Assembly (NCBI GenBank): GCA_900547645.1
Contig: URHP01000059.1
Location: 1-9,473 of the forward strand
Source of the DNA: an uncultured Eubacteriales bacterium
Lineage (GTDB): Bacteria > Bacillota > Clostridia > Christensenellales > Borkfalkiaceae
Length of the DNA: 9,473 nt
Direction of reading: 5' to 3'
Positions 1 to 4,740 of the stretch are shown here, piece after piece. A model generated the notes under the pieces. It searched no databases, was not told the origin of the DNA, and was given only the letters and a program-made list of their open reading frames with translations. Position numbers and translations under genes: made by a program. The stretch's first letter is position 1. Each line of letters opens with the position of its first letter.

Positions 1-40
1 AGGCTATTCGTCGGCAGCGTCAGATGTGTATAAGAGACAG
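1..40 (+). other. Nextera (Tn5) adapter sequence, i5/read-1 side
   Basis: Positions 8-40 match the 33-nt Illumina Nextera read-1 adapter, ending in the 19-bp Tn5 mosaic end at 22-40. The seven bases before it (AGGCTAT) equal the last seven of the i5 index I recall as S520 (AAGGCTAT). This is library sequence, not genome; genomic DNA starts at 41. The mosaic end translates to the familiar artefact MCIRDS. Confidence 0.98.
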
Positions 41-486
41 CGGAAAATTCGCCCGGCTGGAAGTTCAACGAATGGGAGATGAAGGGCGTTCCCGTGCGCA
101 TCGAACTCGGCCCCCGCGATCTGGAGGCGGGAAAGTGCCTGCTTGCACGCCGCGATACGCTGGAAAAGTCCGAGTGCGCGCTTGCGGGCGCGGCGGAGAC
201 CGTGAAAGATCTGCTCCGCGGCATTTCCGAAAACATGTATGCGCGCGCAAAGGCGCGCATGGACGCGCGCATCGTTTCCGCCGATTCGCTCGACGCGCTT
301 CTGGCGGGCGTGGAAGGAGGGAACTTCGTGCGCGCGGGCTGGTGCGGCTGCCGTGCCTGCGAGGACAAGGTGAAGGAATTCGCGCAGGCGACCGCGCGCG
401 TCCTTGACAAGGAGCATACGGCAAAGACGTGCGTCGTCTGCGGCAAAAAGGCGGAGAGCACCGTTATTTTCGCAAGGGCATATTGA
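41..486 (+). CDS. proS: Proline--tRNA ligase, C-terminal part (5' truncated)
   Basis: This is the last 147 residues of a class II prolyl-tRNA synthetase, the enzyme that charges tRNA-Pro with proline in the cytoplasm. The first full codon is at 43. The fragment opens with PGWKFNEWEMKGVPVRIELG followed by PRD, the hallmark of the start of the anticodon-binding domain of the archaeal/eukaryotic-type (short, no editing insertion) ProRS. It ends with the C-terminal zinc-binding extension: WCGCRAC (cysteine codons at 343, 349 and 358), then CVVC (430-441), and the conserved terminal FARAY with Tyr as last residue. The stop is TGA at 484-486. The N-terminal catalytic domain is missing because the library adapter replaces it. 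The 78-bp gap to asnS and the shared strand suggest co-transcription of two synthetase genes; no terminator is visible between them. The assignment is firm from motif recognition. Confidence 0.95.
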
Positions 487-564
487 GGTCCGCATGCTTG
501 CGTGAGCCGCGGCATCCGCAGGAACGGAAAGAGGCGCTGCCGTCGGTCGGAAGAGGTCAGGATT

Positions 565-1938
565 ATGAAACACATTGATATTGCAACGGTTTTACAGGAT
601 AAGACGCTCATCGGCAGCAGGGTGACCGTGTGCGGCTGGGTGCGTACGTCGCGCGATTCTTCGGCGGTCGCCTTTCTGGAAGTGACGGACGGGACGAGTT
701 TTTCCCGCCTGCAGGTCGTCGTGGACAAGTCGAAATTCGCGCTCGATCCCGAATGCGCCAAGTGCGGCGCGTCGGTCGCGGCGACGGGCGTCGTCGTCAA
801 GGCATTCAAGGGCGAGGGCGCGGAGCTCAATGCGGAGTCCGTGACGCTGCTCGGCAGATGCCCGAACGACTATCCCATTCAGAAAAAGCGCACCACGCTC
901 GACTTTTTGCGCACGATCCCGCATCTGAGACTGCGTACGAACACATTTTCGGCCGTGTTCCGCGTCCGCAGCGTGGCGGCGCAGGCGATCCACCGCTATT
1001 TCCACGCCAACCGCTTCTACTACATCCATACGCCGCTCATCACGGCGAGCGACTGCGAGGGCGCGGGCGAGATGTTCCGCGTGACAACACAGCCGTGGGA
1101 CGCAAAGTATGAGAGCGAAGCGGCGTACTACAAGGACGACTTCTTCGGGCAGAAGGCGGGGCTCTCCGTCTCCGGACAGCTCGAAGGGGAAGTCGCCGCG
1201 ATGGCGCTGGGCAGGATCTACACGTTCGGTCCTTCCTTCCGCGCCGAAAATTCCAACACGACGCGCCACCTTGCCGAATTTTGGCACGTGGAGCCGGAGA
1301 TCGCCTTTGCCGAGCTTCCCGAGGTGATGGAGATCGCGGAGGAGATGATCAAGTACGTCGTGCGCGCGGTGCTCGAAGAGTGCCCCGCAGAGATGGATTT
1401 CTTCGAAAAATTCGTGGAGCCCGGTCTGAAGGCGAAGCTGCAGAACATTGTGGAGAGCAAATTCGCGGTGCTCGACTATACGGACGCCATCGAACTTTTG
1501 AAAAAGGCGGACGTCAAGTTCCAGTTCCCCGTCGAATGGGGGTGCGATCTGCAGACGGAGCATGAAAAGTATATCACCGAACAGGTCTACAAAAAACCTG
1601 TGTTTGTCGTCAACTACCCCAAGGAGATCAAGTCCTTCTACATGAAGCAGAATCCCGACGGGAAGACGGTGGCGGCGACCGACCTGCTCGTTCCCGGGAT
1701 CGGCGAGATCATCGGCGGAAGCGAGCGCGAGGCGGATCCCGATAAACTGCTTGCCGCCATGCAGGCGCGCAATATGGATCTCGCGTCCTACGAACAGTAT
1801 CTCGACCTCAGAAAGTTCGGTACGGCGCCGCACGGCGGCTTCGGGCTGGGCTTCGACCGCTTTGTCATGTACGTGACGGGCATGGAGAACATCCGCGACG
1901 TCGTCCTGTTCCCGCGCACCGTCAAAAACATCATGTGA
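565..1938 (+). CDS. asnS: Asparagine--tRNA ligase
   Basis: This complete 457-residue class IIb aminoacyl-tRNA synthetase attaches asparagine to tRNA-Asn in the cytoplasm; family members are usually about 430-470 residues. Residues about 15-100 form the OB-fold anticodon-binding domain (VTVCGWVRTSRD then FLEVTDGTS). The catalytic domain carries motif 2 at 225-245 (FRAENSN..RHLAEFWHVEPE), which is diagnostic of AsnRS and not AspRS. The conserved NYPKEIKSFYMKQN and PGIGEIIGGSERE segments follow, then motif 3 near 426-445 (FGLGFDR..MYVTGMENIRDV). I chose the ATG at 565 because the family N-terminus begins there and a GAGG Shine-Dalgarno lies at 553-556, 8 nt upstream. The open frame extends back to 502 with no family-like sequence. 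The gene sits 78 bp behind proS on the same strand. A functional asnS implies direct Asn charging, although a GatCAB route may coexist outside this window. Confidence 0.97.
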   Translation: MKHIDIATVLQDKTLIGSRVTVCGWVRTSRDSSAVAFLEVTDGTSFSRLQVVVDKSKFALDPECAKCGASVAATGVVVKAFKGEGAELNAESVTLLGRCPNDYPIQKKRTTLDFLRTIPHLRLRTNTFSAVFRVRSVAAQAIHRYFHANRFYYIHTPLITASDCEGAGEMFRVTTQPWDAKYESEAAYYKDDFFGQKAGLSVSGQLEGEVAAMALGRIYTFGPSFRAENSNTTRHLAEFWHVEPEIAFAELPEVMEIAEEMIKYVVRAVLEECPAEMDFFEKFVEPGLKAKLQNIVESKFAVLDYTDAIELLKKADVKFQFPVEWGCDLQTEHEKYITEQVYKKPVFVVNYPKEIKSFYMKQNPDGKTVAATDLLVPGIGEIIGGSEREADPDKLLAAMQARNMDLASYEQYLDLRKFGTAPHGGFGLGFDRFVMYVTGMENIRDVVLFPRTVKNIM

Positions 1939-1954
1939 CCGATTCTGAAAATTG

Positions 1955-1985
1955 CGGCGCGCCTCTTGTAAAAAGGGGCGCGCCG
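1955..1985. repeat. 13-bp inverted repeat (hairpin) overlapping the nucleosidase promoter
   Basis: The arms 1955-1967 and 1973-1985 pair over 13 positions (one G-U), with a 5-nt loop. The outer nine pairs are CGGCGCGCC/GGCGCGCCG. No T-run follows on +, so it is a poor intrinsic terminator for asnS in that direction. On the minus strand only a short T4 lies beyond it. The -35 hexamer of the next gene lies in the hairpin arm and loop. It may act as an operator or a cruciform; it is also a possible asnS 3'-end stabiliser. Confidence 0.7.
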
Positions 1986-1994
1986 TGGTATAAT
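1966..1994 (+). promoter_or_regulatory. Near-consensus sigma-A promoter for the nucleoside hydrolase (leaderless geometry)
   Basis: The -35 is TTGTAA (1966-1971), the spacer is 17 bp, and the -10 is a perfect TATAAT (1989-1994) preceded by TGG, an extended -10. The ATG starts at 2001, 6 nt after the -10, which is where transcription itself should start. No Shine-Dalgarno sequence is present. The same architecture recurs at 7342-7370. Confidence 0.8.
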
Positions 1995-2000
1995 GTGCAT

Positions 2001-2804
2001 ATGGAACTGGTTCTTTGCTGTGATTACGGACTGGATGACGCAGCGGCGACCGTGGACGCCCTTGCCCATGCCGCGCAGGACGGATATACCCGCGCGGTGC
2101 TTGTGGCTGTGGGCGGAAACGTGCCGCCCGCGGTTTCGCTTGCCAATGCCGGAAAGCTCGTTGCGCATCTGCCGTTTGCGACCGTGCCGCTCACCGTGGT
2201 CGACACGACGGCGGAAAAGCAGCCGTTTGAATTTCTGAAGACCATTCACGGCGGCGACGGCATGGGCGATCTGTTTTCGGACGATGAGGGATTTTCCGCG
2301 TCCGTAGTACCGTTTTCCGCGTGGCTGCAGACGTTGCAAGGGGATTACGATCTGCTTTCTCTGGGGCCGATGACGCTTATTCCGCGCATTCTCGCGCGAA
2401 AAAATGCCCGCAGGTTCGTTTTTATGGGCGGAAATATTGCCGAGGAGCCCAACTTTCACGGGTATGAATTCAACCATGCGCTGGACAGAGGAGCGTTTGC
2501 CGACGTTGTAAGCGCATATGCGCATGTCGCGGTAACGATGGACACCTGCCGCGTTCCTGCGCTCAACGTGCAGGAAGCACCGCCCGAAGGCGAAGGACTG
2601 CTTGCCAAAATCGTGCGGCGGGCAAGGGAAATGACCTTTGTTTCGGGCGAAAAGGGGTGCTACGTCTGGGATGATATGGCAGTCAAAGTCCTGCGTCATC
2701 CCGACTGGTTCCAGACTTACCTAGCGGAGGACCGTGACGGCAATCTGCTTACCGTTGCGCGCTACGTCCTGGGGAAGCCCTATCGGGAGATCATGGAGCA
2801 GTGA
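2001..2804 (+). CDS. Inosine/uridine-preferring nucleoside hydrolase family protein (divergent)
   Basis: This 267-residue protein belongs to the nucleoside N-ribohydrolase fold family, which splits nucleosides into base and ribose for salvage. The calcium-binding signature DxGxDD is seen at residues 8-13 (DYGLDD). The Asn of the GGN motif is at 40, HGGDGMGD at 83-90 (family HG.DG.G), LGPMT at 121-125 (family LGPLT), and MGGN at 142-145 with EFN at 156-158 (substrate ribose contacts). VWDD at 222-225 aligns with the family VHDP, keeping the calcium-ligand Asp but replacing the usual His by Trp. It is shorter than the typical 300-320 residues and lacks the first Asp of DxDPG, so the substrate is uncertain. 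ATG 2001 is chosen because the family begins a few residues before DxDPG. An in-frame ATG at 1935 would run through the promoter and hairpin. There is no signal peptide, so it should be cytoplasmic. Confidence 0.85.
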   Translation: MELVLCCDYGLDDAAATVDALAHAAQDGYTRAVLVAVGGNVPPAVSLANAGKLVAHLPFATVPLTVVDTTAEKQPFEFLKTIHGGDGMGDLFSDDEGFSASVVPFSAWLQTLQGDYDLLSLGPMTLIPRILARKNARRFVFMGGNIAEEPNFHGYEFNHALDRGAFADVVSAYAHVAVTMDTCRVPALNVQEAPPEGEGLLAKIVRRAREMTFVSGEKGCYVWDDMAVKVLRHPDWFQTYLAEDRDGNLLTVARYVLGKPYREIMEQ

Positions 2805-3012
2805 CGCGCGCCTGCGGGGCGGGCAAAGAGAGCAAGAAAAAAGCGTTCGGCGGAGGGCCGGACGCTTTTTTGCCCTTCGTCGTATTGATGATGCGTTTGT
2901 TCGTCACCGTCATCGTCATCGACAATTTGCCGCCGCCGAGCCCGCCCTGTTTGCCGGTTCCGCAGTTCCGGCTTTTGACCATTTCTTCGCCCTGCGTCAA
3001 AGAAAAGCTCAT
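2791..3012 (-). CDS. Small protein with bacterial PH-like N-terminal segment, repressed by the divergent XRE regulator
   Basis: The frame encodes 73 residues from ATG 3012. Support for expression is strong. A perfect TATAAT lies upstream on the minus strand, and a Shine-Dalgarno AGAGAGGTGA (3020-3029) lies 7 nt before the ATG. Residues 5-42 (LTQGEEMVKSRNC, then GGGKLSMTMTVTNKRIIN) resemble the start of bacterial PH-like (bPH) domains, whose typical pattern is a GE.v.k segment followed by a strand ending in VTNKRII. Such domains are normally longer, so this may be a truncated or degenerate member. The distal part, residues about 49-73, is encoded by and beyond the bidirectional terminator. It overlaps the 3' end of the hydrolase by 14 nt and looks non-conserved (low complexity, PPP, AP-rich). 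The transcript probably stops before the TGA at 2791-2793. Function is unknown; the bPH resemblance is from memory and moderate. Confidence 0.6.
   Translation of the reverse strand: MSFSLTQGEEMVKSRNCGTGKQGGLGGGKLSMTMTVTNKRIINTTKGKKASGPPPNAFFLLSLPAPQARVTAP
2837..2871. terminator. Bidirectional intrinsic terminator after the nucleoside hydrolase
   Basis: The stem 2841-2850/2858-2867 (10 bp, one G-U) with a 7-nt loop is flanked by an A6 run (2837-2842) and a T6 run (2866-2871), so it reads as a terminator on both strands. It lies 32 bp past the hydrolase stop. It also lies inside the minus-strand small reading frame. Confidence 0.9.
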
Positions 3013-3046
3013 TGTTTTTTCACCTCTCTTTTGTTTACTTTATTTT

Positions 3047-3075
3047 ATTATATTCTTACTATTGTAAGAATCCAA
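3047..3075 (-). promoter_or_regulatory. Minus-strand promoter of the small-protein gene
   Basis: Read on the minus strand: -35 TTGGAT (3075-3070), a 17-bp spacer, and a perfect -10 TATAAT (3052-3047). The start of transcription would be near 3040, giving a leader of about 28 nt containing the Shine-Dalgarno. The spacer is filled almost exactly by operator 1. Confidence 0.75.
3053..3070. promoter_or_regulatory. Operator 1: palindrome TTCTTAC-N4-GTAAGAA
   Basis: This perfect 7-bp inverted repeat with a 4-bp spacer (TATT) lies in the divergent intergenic region. It sits between the -35 and -10 of the minus-strand promoter, so a bound protein would block polymerase. It also overlaps a candidate plus-strand -10 (TACTAT, 3057-3062). 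It shares both arms with operator 2. Confidence 0.8.
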
Positions 3076-3077
3076 GC

Positions 3078-3103
3078 ATTTTTCTTACATGCGTAAGAAA
3101 AAT
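3078..3103. promoter_or_regulatory. Operator 2: extended palindrome with the same TTCTTAC/GTAAGAA arms
   Basis: The arms 3078-3088 and 3093-3103 pair perfectly over 11 bp around a 4-nt ATGC centre. The inner 7 bp are identical to operator 1, and the centres are 29 bp apart. It lies just upstream of the XRE start at 3110. As RNA it would form an 11-bp hairpin whose loop holds the alternative ATG at 3089. It is likely an autoregulatory site. Confidence 0.8.
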
Positions 3104-3109
3104 ATAGGT

Positions 3110-3319
3110 ATGGAAAATCTCTTTCGGATCAGGTTGAAAGAACTGCGCGAGGAGCGCGGGCTCGGACAGGTGGAACTTGCCGAGCGCATCGGCGTGAGCA
3201 AGGGGATCATCAGCCTTTGGGAAAACGGATTGCGCGAGCCGAAAATGACCGCGCTGATTTCTCTTGCGAAGTTTTTCGGGGTGACGGTGGACTATCTGGT
3301 CGGAATGCAGGATTTTTGA
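3110..3319 (+). CDS. XRE-family (Cro/CI-type) helix-turn-helix repressor
   Basis: This 69-residue single-domain DNA-binding protein contains a complete HTH_3 fold: FRIRLKELREERGL (helix 1), QVELAERIGVSKGIISLWENG at about 20-40 (helices 2-3, with the typical S..I..WE.G recognition pattern), then P.M..LI.LAKFFGVTVDYL (helices 4-5). It probably binds as a dimer to the two TTCTTAC-N4-GTAAGAA palindromes upstream, controlling itself and the divergent small-protein gene. The start is ambiguous. ATG 3110 keeps operator 2 outside the gene and starts where such proteins usually do. ATG 3089 would add seven residues (MRKKNIG) and put operator 2 over the start codon. Neither has a good Shine-Dalgarno, suggesting low expression. 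There is no sensor domain, so induction must depend on another factor or on dilution. Confidence 0.9.
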   Translation: MENLFRIRLKELREERGLGQVELAERIGVSKGIISLWENGLREPKMTALISLAKFFGVTVDYLVGMQDF

Positions 3320-3535
3320 AGGACGGCTGTGGTCCGCGCAGAGCGTCGGGAGAGCGTTGGGGAATGCGCTTCATTTGAGGGGATTCCTTTGTCGCCTTCG
3401 GCTCCTCTGAATGACGGGAGAAGGAAGAGGATTCTCGCGTCGTGCTGCGCGCCTTTCAGAACCACGAGAATAAAAGGATTCTTCGTCGTTGCGCTCTTCA
3501 GAATGACGGAAAGGGTATGTCAAAGAGAATGGAAC
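3320..3535. repeat. Gene-free tract with three dispersed-repeat copies
   Basis: Three related units begin GGATTC at 3381, 3429 and 3476, spaced 48 and 47 bp apart. Copies 1 (3381-3417) and 3 (3476-3509) end in CTGAATGACGG or CAGAATGACGG; copy 2 (3429-3468) has decayed to CAGAACCACGAG. Copy 3 is closest to the widespread Firmicutes-type repeat whose minus-strand translation reads HSEERNDEE. I see no credible gene here. Confidence 0.7.
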
Positions 3536-3572
3536 AATAAAAGACCACCGGGAATTCCGGTGGTCTTTTATT
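3536..3572. terminator. Strong bidirectional intrinsic terminator between convergent units
   Basis: A perfect 16-bp stem (3536-3551/3557-3572) surrounds a GAATT loop, with the A/T-rich outer part giving U-tracts in both directions. It lies 3 bp past the GH43 stop on the minus strand and also ends any + transcript from the XRE gene. Confidence 0.92.
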
Positions 3573-3575
3573 GCG

Positions 3576-4592
3576 TCAGGCGTTGATTCCTTTTTGTTTT
3601 TCGTTTTCGTAAGGCGTGTTGTAGAGCGCTTTGGGATCGAGACGGAACAGCGGTTTCCCCGCGCCGTCAAACTGCACCTTCAGCACGTGTGCGTGCCGGT
3701 TATGGTCGTCGAGCGGATCGCCGACGATCTTTTCATAGTCGCGGAAGTGCAGCAGTGTAAGCACTTCGTTTTCGTCGCCGCGCACGAAGCAGTTGTGTCC
3801 GGGACCGTACACCCTGAGCGATTCATCCGTCTTGAGTACGGGGTAGCGTTCCTTCGACCAGCTCCTCGGATCGAGCAGGTCGGCATTTTCATCGGCGCAC
3901 AGCATGCCCATGCAGTAGCATGCGCCCGTTGCCGATGCGGAGTAGGTCATGTAGAGTTTGCCTTTGGTTTCGGGACCGTGCAAAACTGCGGGACCTTCGT
4001 TGACCCAGAAGCCGCCGTCGCGCTCCCAATCGTAGTCGGGCGAGGTGAGACGGACGAAGACCGTTTTCAGCTTGGTGGGCGTTTCCAGCTCGGCGATGAG
4101 CAGATCGGAGATGGGTTTTTCCGCGCGTGCACAGCCGAATTTCTGCGCCCAGATCGCGTACCACCTGCCCTTATTTTCAAACACCGTCATGTCGAGCGAA
4201 AAATCGGTGAAGGGGTAGGGATCGCCGTCTGCGGGCTGCATGGGTACGGCGTCGCCCCAATCGTCCTTCATGGGATCGTCGCCCTTGCATACGAGCGCAT
4301 AGGGGCGGATGTCCCAGACGTCGGGCATGTGCCCCGCGGCAAAGTAGATCACCCATTTGCCCATGATGTAGTGCAGTTCGGGCGCCCAGATGTGGGACGC
4401 GAGCGCGCCCGTTTCATGCTTCATCCAGACAGTGCGCGCGGGAGCGGACGCGATGCCATTCACGGTGTCCGCGCAGCTGAGTTCGATGCGGTCGTACAGC
4501 GGGCAGGTCGCCGTGAAGTAGTACGTTCCGTTGCGTTTGTACAGGTACGGATCCGCGCGCTGGGGCGCGAGAGGGGAAAGATAGGTTGCCAT
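3576..4592 (-). CDS. Glycoside hydrolase family 43, alpha-L-arabinofuranosidase-like
   Basis: This 338-residue five-bladed beta-propeller glycosidase probably releases arabinose from arabinan or arabinoxylan oligosaccharides. The GH43 catalytic triad is visible: general base Asp14 in RADPYLY, pKa-modulating Asp134 in SLDMTVFE, and general acid Glu199 in NEGPAVL. Other family blocks are HIWAPELHYI (67-76), YFAAG (83-87), TYSAS (216-220), YCMG (226-229) and GPGHNCF (263-269), whose His265 is the usual central metal/active-site ligand. There is no signal peptide, so it acts on imported oligosaccharides. ATG 4592 is chosen because GAGGA lies 8 nt upstream. An in-frame TTG at 4610 is less likely, since that Shine-Dalgarno would lie inside the gene. 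A dedicated promoter lies at 4688-4716 and the gene ends 3 bp before a strong terminator, so it is monocistronic. Exact subfamily and linkage specificity cannot be read from sequence alone. Confidence 0.92.
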   Translation of the reverse strand: MATYLSPLAPQRADPYLYKRNGTYYFTATCPLYDRIELSCADTVNGIASAPARTVWMKHETGALASHIWAPELHYIMGKWVIYFAAGHMPDVWDIRPYALVCKGDDPMKDDWGDAVPMQPADGDPYPFTDFSLDMTVFENKGRWYAIWAQKFGCARAEKPISDLLIAELETPTKLKTVFVRLTSPDYDWERDGGFWVNEGPAVLHGPETKGKLYMTYSASATGACYCMGMLCADENADLLDPRSWSKERYPVLKTDESLRVYGPGHNCFVRGDENEVLTLLHFRDYEKIVGDPLDDHNRHAHVLKVQFDGAGKPLFRLDPKALYNTPYENEKQKGINA

Positions 4593-4655
4593 AAATTCAT
4601 TCCTCGCCAATCGTTTATTTGAACTGCGCTTGCGCGCCGATCTTTTTGCGGACTT

Positions 4656-4678
4656 CCGCAGACGGCGTGCGCCTGCGG
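4656..4678 (-). other. Hairpin in the GH43 5' leader
   Basis: CCGCAG (4656-4661) and CTGCGG (4673-4678) pair within the roughly 90-nt leader. The overlapping TGCGGA/TCCGCA pair (4647-4660) would compete with it. No U-run follows either, so a termination role is not supported. Confidence 0.4.
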
Positions 4679-4687
4679 GACATATTT

Positions 4688-4716
4688 ACCATACTACACT
4701 TTCGGGGCGTTGTCAA
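4688..4716 (-). promoter_or_regulatory. Sigma-A promoter of the GH43 gene
   Basis: On the minus strand the -35 is a perfect TTGACA (4716-4711), the spacer is 17 bp, and the -10 is TATGGT (4693-4688). Transcription should start near 4681, leaving about 90 nt of leader before ATG 4592. Confidence 0.75.
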
Positions 4717-4724
4717 CGGGGAAA

Positions 4725-4740
4725 CGCAAATTTATTTGCG
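4725..4740. terminator. Weak hairpin at the 3' end of the beta-propeller gene
   Basis: CGCAAAT (4725-4731) pairs with ATTTGCG (4734-4740). The TAA stop of the upstream gene (4732-4734) lies in it. On the minus strand only TTT follows, so termination would be weak. On + it is followed by CTTTTT, but no + gene is upstream. Confidence 0.4.

Noticed and set aside
24..407. Open frame beginning MCIRDS on +
   Set aside because: It starts inside the Nextera mosaic end and runs out of frame with proS; it is a known adapter translation artefact.
502..564. N-terminal extension of asnS
   Set aside because: The 21 extra residues are Arg-rich with no AsnRS similarity; ATG 565 has a Shine-Dalgarno and fits the family N-terminus.
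487..564. Possible T-box or other leader RNA ahead of asnS
   Set aside because: The gap is only 78 bp and lacks a T-box consensus (TGGNACCGCG) or terminator stem.
592..1833. 413-residue minus-strand open frame opposite asnS
   Set aside because: High-GC antisense shadow of a clearly recognised gene, with no motifs of its own.
1935..2000. N-terminal extension of the nucleosidase from ATG 1935
   Set aside because: It overlaps the asnS stop, the hairpin and the consensus promoter; the family starts at ATG 2001.
1788..2699. 303-residue minus-strand open frame opposite asnS and the nucleosidase
   Set aside because: Spans two real genes antisense, His/Arg-rich, no recognisable domain.
2801..3067. 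88-residue hydrophobic plus-strand open frame
   Set aside because: Starts at the hydrolase end, crosses a terminator hairpin and is antisense to the better-signalled minus gene; its apparent TM segment comes from AT-rich promoter DNA.
3381..3509. CRISPR-like array
   Set aside because: Repeats are degenerate over their length, only three units, and no cas genes are nearby; better explained as dispersed repeat copies.
3371..3670. 99-residue minus-strand open frame and the overlapping plus frame 3329-3586
   Set aside because: The translation contains HSEERNDEE, the signature of the dispersed repeat, and crosses the terminator; not a protein gene.
3594..4622. 342-residue plus-strand open frame opposite the GH43 gene
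   Set aside because: Pure antisense of GH43, whose catalytic motifs are intact on the other strand.
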